Shown one piece after another: positions 1 through 4,496 of a DNA stretch of 7,717 nt. The first letter of the stretch is position 1. Each line of letters starts with the position of its first letter. The translations under genes were made by a program, and so were the position numbers. The notes under the pieces are model-generated. The model worked only from the letters and a program-made list of their open reading frames with translations. It ran no database searches and was not told the DNA's origin. This DNA comes from Chloroflexota bacterium (GTDB taxonomy: Bacteria > Chloroflexota > Anaerolineae > 4572-78 > J111). The DNA lies in NCBI GenBank assembly GCA_003694775.1, contig RFJV01000284.1, positions 1-7,717 on the forward strand, written 5' to 3'.

Positions 1-57
1 ATGGGTCAATGAGCCAATTGAAAATTGAGAATTGATAATTGAAAATTGAGAATTGAC
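1..57 (+). repeat. Composite AT-rich repeat, copy 1: six NAATTGA heptamers
   Basis: Positions 15-56 are six perfect tandem heptamers of form NAATTGA, with first bases C, A, G, T, A, G, followed by a single C at 57. Positions 6-15 (TCAATGAGCC) match part of the 39-bp unit seen at 2451-2528, so this is the right end of the same composite element; its left part lies outside the window. The array ends immediately before the ATG of the thiolase at 58, leaving no Shine-Dalgarno sequence for that gene. It resembles the short tandemly repeated heptamers known from cyanobacteria and other bacteria in form, but I do not recognise a named family. Confidence 0.9.
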
Positions 58-1215
58 ATGCGCGACGTATCTATTATCGGAATTGGACAAACTCCTATCG
101 GAGAACACTGGGATAAGAGCCTGCGCCAGTTAGCGTACCAGGCTCTGGCCGCGGCCATGCGCGACGCAGGCATTGAACGCACCGACGCCCTGTACGTGGG
201 CAATATGCTGTCCGGAGAGATTTCCGGGCAGTCGCACCTGGGCGCTCTGGTGGCCGACTTTGCCGGCCTGCATGGTGTGGAAGCGGTCAAGGTGGAAGCC
301 GCCTGCGCCAGCGCCTCGGCCGCCTTCCGGCAGGCCTATATCGGGGTGGCCAGCGGCCTGCAGGACATCGCCATTGCCGTTGGCGTGGAAAAAATGACCG
401 ACGACGTGGGCAGTCGGGTAACCACCGGCCTGGCTGGCGCGGCTGATGCAGACTACGAGGTCATTCACGGTATCAGTTTTGTGGCTCTCAACGCCCTGCT
501 GATGCGCCGTTATATGTACGAATACAACCTGACCCGCGAAGCCTTTGCCGGTTTTGCCATCAACGCCCACTCCAATGCGGTGCATAATCCCAACGCTATG
601 TTCCGCAAGCCTATCTCCAAAGAGGCTTTTATGCGTGCCCCCGTCGTCGCCGACCCGATAACCCTGCTCGACGCCAGTCCAATGGCCGACGGCGCGGCCG
701 CGGTGGTGCTGTGCCCCACCGAACAGGCGCGGGAATTCACCAACAACGCGGTCCGTGTGGCCGGCAGTGCCGTCGCCACCGATACCCTCAGCCTCCACGA
801 CCGCCGCGACCCGCTCTGGCTGAGGGCCGCGGAACTGTCGGCTAAAAAGGCGTACAAGCAGGCCGGGGTTGGCCCGCAAGATATTGACTTTTTTGAACTG
901 CACGACGCCTTTACCGTGATGTCGGCTCTGAGCCTGGAGGCCTGCGGATTTGCCGAACGGGGAAAGGGAACCTGGCTGGCCCAGGATGGCGAAATCAGCC
1001 TGACTGGCCGGATTCCTATCACCACCCGCGGCGGTCTGAAGGCTCGCGGCCATCCCGTCGGCGCGACGGGGCTGTACCAGATTGTCGAAGCCGTCCAGCA
1101 GTTGCGCGGCGAGGCCGGTGAAAATCAGGTGGCAAACGCCCGATTTGGAATGACCCAGAATATCGGCGGTAGCGGCGCAACGATAATTACCCATATTTTT
1201 GAACGGATTGAGTAG
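58..1215 (+). CDS. Thiolase family protein (acetyl-CoA acetyltransferase / SCP2-type thiolase)
   Basis: A 385-residue protein, full length for a thiolase, that probably joins or cleaves acyl-CoA units in the cytoplasm. Seen in the sequence: the nucleophile-Cys region EAACASASAAF near the N-terminus (Cys83 from this ATG), an ELHDAF segment (His282), and GHPVGATG near the C-terminus (His332). The last is the hallmark of SCP2/archaeal-type thiolases and differs from the GHPxGxSG of classical biosynthetic thiolases. A TTG in the same frame at 46 would add four residues (MRID) encoded by the repeat. I prefer ATG 58 because the protein then begins MRDVSIIGIGQTPIG, the usual family N-terminus. No ribosome binding site is visible because the repeat occupies the upstream region. 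The next gene is a DUF35 protein 24 bp downstream. In archaea and some bacteria this pair works with HMG-CoA synthase, so acetoacetyl-CoA synthesis for the mevalonate pathway is a reasonable guess, but the substrate cannot be read from sequence. Confidence 0.93.
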   Translation: MRDVSIIGIGQTPIGEHWDKSLRQLAYQALAAAMRDAGIERTDALYVGNMLSGEISGQSHLGALVADFAGLHGVEAVKVEAACASASAAFRQAYIGVASGLQDIAIAVGVEKMTDDVGSRVTTGLAGAADADYEVIHGISFVALNALLMRRYMYEYNLTREAFAGFAINAHSNAVHNPNAMFRKPISKEAFMRAPVVADPITLLDASPMADGAAAVVLCPTEQAREFTNNAVRVAGSAVATDTLSLHDRRDPLWLRAAELSAKKAYKQAGVGPQDIDFFELHDAFTVMSALSLEACGFAERGKGTWLAQDGEISLTGRIPITTRGGLKARGHPVGATGLYQIVEAVQQLRGEAGENQVANARFGMTQNIGGSGATIITHIFERIE

Positions 1216-1239
1216 TTCTTGAGTTGAAAGGAGTACATC

Positions 1240-1650
1240 ATGAGTGTTGAAATTTCACGACATTGGCGATTGAATCCCCAGCGGTACCGGCTGGTCGGAG
1301 AAGAATGTCCGCGGTGTGGGGGGAAAATTTTCCCGCCGCGGGATGTTTGCCCCTACTGCGCAGACAATGAGCCTCAGCCCAGCTTCAAGTTCAGCGGCCG
1401 TGGAGAGGTCTTTTCCTATACCACGGTGCACAACGCCCCCGAAGGGTACGAAGACCAGGCCCCGTACACCGTTGCCCTGGTCAAGCTGGAGGAAGGGCCG
1501 CTGGTCACCGCCCAGCTCACCGACGTCAGCAGTGGTGAGGTGGAGATTGGTATGCCCGTAGAAATGGTCACCCGCAAAATTCGCGTGCAGGGCGATGAAG
1601 GGTTGATTATCTACGGCTACAAGTTCCGGCCCCAACTGCAAGCCGCCTGA
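1240..1650 (+). CDS. DUF35 Zn-ribbon / OB-fold protein, thiolase partner
   Basis: A 136-residue protein with the two-part DUF35 architecture. An N-terminal rubredoxin-like zinc ribbon has Cys23-x2-Cys26 (CPRC) and Cys37-x2-Cys40 (CPYC). An OB-fold follows from about residue 50 (GRGEVFSYTTVHNAPEGY) to 130 and ends in YGYKF, the usual end of this family. These proteins act as a scaffold and CoA-binding bridge; in the archaeal thiolase/HMG-CoA synthase complex the DUF35 subunit channels acetoacetyl-CoA between the two enzymes. The start is well supported: AAAGGAG at 1227-1233 lies 6 bases before ATG 1240. It is 24 bp after the thiolase stop, so the two are almost certainly one operon, and a structured region with a terminator follows. 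Confidence 0.93.
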   Translation: MSVEISRHWRLNPQRYRLVGEECPRCGGKIFPPRDVCPYCADNEPQPSFKFSGRGEVFSYTTVHNAPEGYEDQAPYTVALVKLEEGPLVTAQLTDVSSGEVEIGMPVEMVTRKIRVQGDEGLIIYGYKFRPQLQAA

Positions 1651-1657
1651 AACAGAA

Positions 1658-1687
1658 CGGGCGGGTTCGGCACGTCCGACCCGCCCG
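1658..1687 (+). terminator. GC-rich hairpin after the DUF35 gene
   Basis: CGGGCGGG (1658-1665) pairs with CCCGCCCG (1680-1687). After one bulged T (1666), TCGG (1667-1670) pairs with CCGA (1676-1679) around a CACGT loop. The 12-bp stem begins 8 bases after the stop codon. Only a weak ATTT follows, so it may protect the 3' end or pause polymerase rather than terminate fully; the stronger terminator is at 1786-1819. Confidence 0.6.
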
Positions 1688-1712
1688 CTGAAGATTTCCC
1701 CCAACAGCCGTA

Positions 1713-1752
1713 AGTCGGAAAAGGTGAAACGCGCCGTTTACATTTTCCGACT
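1713..1752 (+). other. Long imperfect hairpin, intergenic
   Basis: AGTCGGAAAA (1713-1722) is a perfect 10-bp inverted repeat of TTTTCCGACT (1743-1752). The inside also pairs: GT (1724-1725) with AC (1740-1741) and AAAC (1727-1730) with GTTT (1736-1739), leaving a GCGCC loop. The total is about 16 bp with one mismatch and one bulged base. No T-tract follows, so it is not a standard terminator. It could be a processed RNA structure, a small dispersed palindromic element, or a protein-binding site. Confidence 0.55.
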
Positions 1753-1785
1753 ATTCGGTGTTGTCCTCGCCTGTCCGCGGAATTC

Positions 1786-1819
1786 GCCGGACCGGTAACC
1801 ATCCCGGCCCGGCTTTTTT
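1786..1819 (+). terminator. Rho-independent terminator of the thiolase/DUF35 operon
   Basis: GCCGGACCGG (1786-1795) pairs with CCGGCCCGGC (1804-1813) apart from one A-C mismatch, with an 8-base loop TAACCATC. Six T residues follow directly (1814-1819). A GC-rich stem with an abutting T-tract is the classical intrinsic terminator layout on the + strand. It lies just upstream of the GNAT promoter and so separates the two transcription units. Confidence 0.82.
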
Positions 1820-1822
1820 CGC

Positions 1823-1851
1823 TTGCCAATTCCCCCCCCAGATGCTAGAAT
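1823..1851 (+). promoter_or_regulatory. Sigma70-like promoter for the GNAT gene
   Basis: A -35 box TTGCCA (1823-1828) and a -10 box TAGAAT (1846-1851) each match consensus at five of six bases and are separated by exactly 17 bases. The predicted start is near 1858, giving a leader of roughly 57 bases before the TTG at 1915. It sits directly after the terminator, where a new promoter is expected. Confidence 0.65.
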
Positions 1852-1859
1852 CGAATCAG

Positions 1860-1885
1860 GCCGGTTGACCCTCTGGGAAACCGGC
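1860..1885 (+). promoter_or_regulatory. Hairpin in the GNAT leader
   Basis: GCCGGTT (1860-1866) pairs with AACCGGC (1879-1885). After a small internal loop (GA opposite A), CCC (1869-1871) pairs with GGG (1875-1877) around TCT. The hairpin begins almost at the predicted transcription start and ends about 15 bases before the ribosome binding site. It could stabilise the 5' end of the mRNA or bind a regulator; it does not cover the ribosome binding site. Confidence 0.5.
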
Positions 1886-1900
1886 AAAAATTCGTCTGCA

Positions 1901-1904
1901 AGGA
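1901..1904 (+). promoter_or_regulatory. Ribosome binding site supporting the TTG start at 1915
   Basis: AGGA lies 10 bases before TTG 1915. The first in-frame ATG would be codon 18, which would remove the first beta strand (IRIEPAELVDL) expected in a GNAT fold, and an ATG at 1905 is in another frame. The TTG start is therefore preferred. Confidence 0.55.
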
Positions 1905-1914
1905 ATGTGCTCCT

Positions 1915-2448
1915 TTGATACGCATAGAACCTGCGGAGCTGGTCGATTTGAATATCTGCTGTCAGATGGTGCTTGCCTACACCACCGATTATGTCTGGCA
2001 GATGCAGGCCACCGAAAACGAACGGGGCGTGGAAGTCCGGTTCGATGTGGTCCGTTTGCCGCGGACGATGCGGGTAGAGTATCCCCGCCATCCCGATGAG
2101 CTGATTGACCACTGGCATTCGGAAGGCTGTTTTCTGGTGGCCCGCACGCCGGAGGATGAACTGGTAGGGTTTATTGATGCCGTCCCGTACCCGGCCCAGA
2201 GCATGCTGTGGATTCACAATCTGGGAGTTCTGCCGGCTCATCGCCGCTGTGGAATAGGGCTGAAGCTGGTGCGGGCCGCGGCCCAATGGGCGGCAGACCA
2301 CCAGCTTCAGCGGCTGATGATGGAGATGCAAACCAAAAACTACCCCGCGGTTTCCTTTGCCCAGAAGCAGGGCTTCCGGTACTGCGGCTACAACGAGCAG
2401 TACTACCAGAACGGCGATATTGCCCTCTTTTTCTCCCGGCCTGTGTGA
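1915..2448 (+). CDS. GNAT family N-acetyltransferase
   Basis: A 177-residue cytoplasmic acetyltransferase of the GNAT superfamily, which transfers acetyl from acetyl-CoA to an amine; the acceptor is unknown. Seen: an N-terminal strand (IRIEPAELVDL), a central strand (FLVARTPEDELVGFIDAV, about 73-90), then the acetyl-CoA binding motif A, LGVLPAHRRCGIG, with the R-x-x-G-x-G pyrophosphate loop at Arg110, Gly113 and Gly115 followed by its helix. Next come the MMEMQTKNYPAVSFAQKQGF strand-helix (motif B, about 135-154) and a short C-terminal strand (DIALFFSRP). The length is normal. It appears to be its own transcription unit, with a promoter at 1823-1851. No terminator is visible downstream, where a repeat follows within 3 bp, so read-through into the next gene is possible. 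TTG start, see the ribosome binding site entry. Confidence 0.88.
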   Translation: MIRIEPAELVDLNICCQMVLAYTTDYVWQMQATENERGVEVRFDVVRLPRTMRVEYPRHPDELIDHWHSEGCFLVARTPEDELVGFIDAVPYPAQSMLWIHNLGVLPAHRRCGIGLKLVRAAAQWAADHQLQRLMMEMQTKNYPAVSFAQKQGFRYCGYNEQYYQNGDIALFFSRPV

Positions 2449-2450
2449 TT

Positions 2451-2541
2451 CAATGGTTCAATTATCAATGAGCCAAAGAGCCAATGAGCCAATGGTTCAA
2501 TTATCAATGAGCCAAAGAGCCAATAAGCCAATGATTCAATT
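2451..2541 (+). repeat. 39-bp tandem direct repeat, two full copies plus a partial third
   Basis: The unit begins CAATGGTTCAATTATC and ends CCAATGAGC. Copies at 2451-2489 and 2490-2528 differ at one base (TGAGC versus TAAGC), and a third copy starts at 2529 with CAATGATTCAATT before merging into heptamers. Inside the unit, CAAT- and GAGCCAA-type words recur every 7 to 8 bases, so it looks like a diverged higher-order form of a heptamer repeat. It begins 3 bases after the GNAT stop codon and contains no plausible gene. Confidence 0.92.
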
Positions 2542-2579
2542 GAAAATTGAAAATTGAGAATTGATAATTGATAATTGAC
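2537..2579 (+). repeat. Composite AT-rich repeat, copy 2: six NAATTGA heptamers
   Basis: Six perfect heptamers NAATTGA (first bases C, A, A, G, T, T) occupy 2537-2578 and are followed by C at 2579, the same unit number and the same terminal base as at 15-57. The array overlaps the first codons of the membrane regulator: its apparent TTG start at 2568 is inside the fifth heptamer and TAA at 2565 closes the frame upstream. Confidence 0.92.
2540..2575 (+). promoter_or_regulatory. Repeat-encoded promoter-like pairs
   Basis: TTGAAA (2540-2545), 17 bases, GATAAT (2563-2568) is a near-consensus sigma70 pair, and the same pair recurs one heptamer later (TTGAAA 2547-2552, GATAAT 2570-2575). This is the only promoter candidate I see between the GNAT gene and the membrane regulator. 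The predicted RNA starts (about 2575 or 2582) fall downstream of the TTG at 2568, so use of these promoters would require a start codon further in. The low complexity of the array makes chance matches likely. Confidence 0.35.
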
Positions 2580-4496
2580 TTCTTCATCCAGCTCAACCAA
2601 ATAATCTCCTCGGCAGTGGTGATTCTGGCCTTCTCGCTGTTCGTCTATATGGTAGTCAACAACCTGAGAAGTCCGGTCAGCCGGGGATTTGCCGCTTTGC
2701 TGGCCTGTATGAGCTTTACCTATGCCGGTGATGTGGCCCTGTTCAAGGTGAACAGCCTGGAGGCCGCGGTCCCCTGGCTCCAGTTCCAATGGATAGGGAT
2801 TGCGTTTCTGCCGGCGGCCTATCTTCATTTTGCCGACGCGCTCCTGCGCACCATGAATGCCCCCTCTACCCGTCGACGGGTGGCGGTGGTCATCGCTTAC
2901 ATTTTTGGTCTGCTGTTGCTTCTGCTGGCCCTCCGCACCGAGTACCTGGTGCGCGGCCCCTTCTATTCTCCCGGCATTACCCAGTTCCGGGCCGGCCCGT
3001 TCTTCTGGGTGTTTACCATCTATTTCTACACCACCCTGGTGTGGGGCGCGTACAAAATCTTTTGGGCGCGGGCGCGCTGTTTGACTTCCGGTGCCCGCCG
3101 CCGGATGACCTATCTGGCCGTGTCGTTCATTGCTCCTGCCCTGGGGGTGTATCCCTATATGCTGATTGCCAGCACACCGGCCCTGCCCACGCTGTCGCTC
3201 CTGGTTATTCTGTTTTTGGGCAACGTGGGCATTGGGACGATGATTGTGGTGATGGCCTACAGTGTGGCCTTCTTCGGCGCCCTGCCCCCGGACCGGGTGG
3301 TCAAGCACAATCTGGTGCACTTTCTTCTGCGCGGTCCTCTGCTGGCAACGGTGGTCATCCTGCTCATTCAGGCCATGCCGCCCCACGAACGCATTCTCGG
3401 TTTGCCGCGCGATATGGTCCTCTCGACCTCCATCGTGGCGACCATCGTCCTGTGGCAGATTTTGGTCAACATTACCAAGCCGGCTATCGACAGCCTGATT
3501 TTTCCCCGCGACCGCACCGAAATCGCCTGGATTAGCGAGCTGGACCGCCGCCTGCTGACCACCACCGACCTCCAGCAGGCCCTGGAAAATATTCTCACCG
3601 CCCTGTGTGAACTGCTTCGGGTAGAAACCGGCTTTATCTACAACCTGACCGCCCGCCAGGGGCCGCGGCTGGAAACCCGCGTCGGCAAGCCGGAAGCGGT
3701 GGAGCAGGCCACTGCCGGTCTGGACGTGGCCGATTTGATTGCCCAGAAAAACGGCGACGACGATTACCGCTTCATCATCCAGAACAAATTCTGGTTTATC
3801 ATTCTCAAGAATAAAAAGCGGGACCGCTCTCTGGGCCTGCTGGGACTGGAAGCCCGCGCCGACACGGTCGACCTGACCCCCGCCGAGGAGGAACAGGTGC
3901 TCTTCCTCATCCAGCAGGCCGAGCTGGCTCTGGAAGACCGCCGGCTCCAGCAGGATGTCTTTGAAGCCCTCAAGAGTATCATCCCGGAAATAGACCGCAT
4001 CCAGCGCCTGCGCAGTGCTGTGCGCTACGCCGGCTCGCCCAGCCTGCTGTCGCTGACGGAAAGTCCGGTGCACCATCAGGATTTTCCGCAGATGGTGCGC
4101 GACGCCCTGACCCACTACTGGGGCGGCCCCAAACTCAGCAGTAGCCCCTTGCTGGGGCTGAAGGTGGTGCAGGACGCTCTGCAGGAACACGACGGCAACG
4201 CGGTCCGTGCCCTGCGGGCCGTGCTGGCCCAGGCCATCGAAATGCAGAAACCCCACGGCGAACGCCGGATGACCGCCGCCGAATGGCTCATCTACAACAT
4301 TTTGGACCTCAAATTTGTCCAGGGGATGCGCGTTCGCGATATTGCCCAGCGGCTGGCCCTCAGCGAGTCGGACCTGTACCGCAAGCAGAGGCAGGCCATT
4401 GAGGAAGTGGCCCGCACCCTGCGCGAAATGGAAACCAGGGAGTCGACCACGGCTTCAAACGGCGCGGAGCACCCGCTCCCCTCTCACCGGCAATGA
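2568..4496 (+). CDS. Polytopic membrane protein with GAF-like region and C-terminal HTH; putative membrane-bound transcription regulator
   Basis: A 642-residue protein. Residues 1-302 are strongly hydrophobic with about nine predicted membrane segments (roughly 11-31, 40-58, 68-93, 104-122, 145-165, 178-201, 208-237, 248-269, 284-302), resembling the 7TM sensor module found at the N-terminus of some histidine kinases. Residues about 322-455 (ELDRRLLTTTDLQQALENIL onward) look like a GAF-type sensor domain. A linker and a helical region (about 505-560) follow, then WLIYNILDLKFVQGMRVRDIAQRLALSESDLYRKQRQAIE cut as WLIYNILDLKF (573-583) and VRDIAQRLALSESDLYRKQ (589-607), a convincing helix-turn-helix. 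No phospho-acceptor His box or ATPase N/G boxes are present. I infer a one-component sensor that binds DNA while held in the membrane; the signal and targets are unknown. TTG 2568 is the first start after an in-frame stop and lies in a repeat without a ribosome binding site; the next ATG (2649, codon 28) would cut into the first membrane segment. The gene overlaps the protease gene by 4 bp. Confidence 0.8.
   Translation: MIIDFFIQLNQIISSAVVILAFSLFVYMVVNNLRSPVSRGFAALLACMSFTYAGDVALFKVNSLEAAVPWLQFQWIGIAFLPAAYLHFADALLRTMNAPSTRRRVAVVIAYIFGLLLLLLALRTEYLVRGPFYSPGITQFRAGPFFWVFTIYFYTTLVWGAYKIFWARARCLTSGARRRMTYLAVSFIAPALGVYPYMLIASTPALPTLSLLVILFLGNVGIGTMIVVMAYSVAFFGALPPDRVVKHNLVHFLLRGPLLATVVILLIQAMPPHERILGLPRDMVLSTSIVATIVLWQILVNITKPAIDSLIFPRDRTEIAWISELDRRLLTTTDLQQALENILTALCELLRVETGFIYNLTARQGPRLETRVGKPEAVEQATAGLDVADLIAQKNGDDDYRFIIQNKFWFIILKNKKRDRSLGLLGLEARADTVDLTPAEEEQVLFLIQQAELALEDRRLQQDVFEALKSIIPEIDRIQRLRSAVRYAGSPSLLSLTESPVHHQDFPQMVRDALTHYWGGPKLSSSPLLGLKVVQDALQEHDGNAVRALRAVLAQAIEMQKPHGERRMTAAEWLIYNILDLKFVQGMRVRDIAQRLALSESDLYRKQRQAIEEVARTLREMETRESTTASNGAEHPLPSHRQ

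Noticed and set aside
6..290. A minus-strand frame whose end translates the repeat as LSILNFQ-type peptides
   Set aside because: Repeating peptides of this sort come from translating NAATTGA arrays and are a frequent annotation artefact, not a protein.
130..1194. A 354-codon open frame on the minus strand opposite the thiolase
   Set aside because: No family features; it is the complement of an unmistakable thiolase.
2451..2579. CRISPR array
   Set aside because: The 39-bp units are directly adjacent with no unique spacers, and no cas genes are present.
2451..2579. Insertion sequence or transposon remnant
   Set aside because: No terminal inverted repeats, no transposase fragment and no target-site duplication that I can see; it is a tandem repeat.
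2403..4256. A 617-codon open frame on the minus strand opposite the membrane regulator
   Set aside because: Its product is rich in G, Q, H and R with no recognisable domain, and it runs through the repeat. The + strand frame has membrane segments, a GAF-like region and an HTH. Long antisense frames are common opposite GC-rich genes.
2568..4496. Annotation as a histidine kinase
   Set aside because: The sensor part is kinase-like, but no H-box or ATP-binding N and G boxes follow the GAF-like region; the C-terminus is an HTH.
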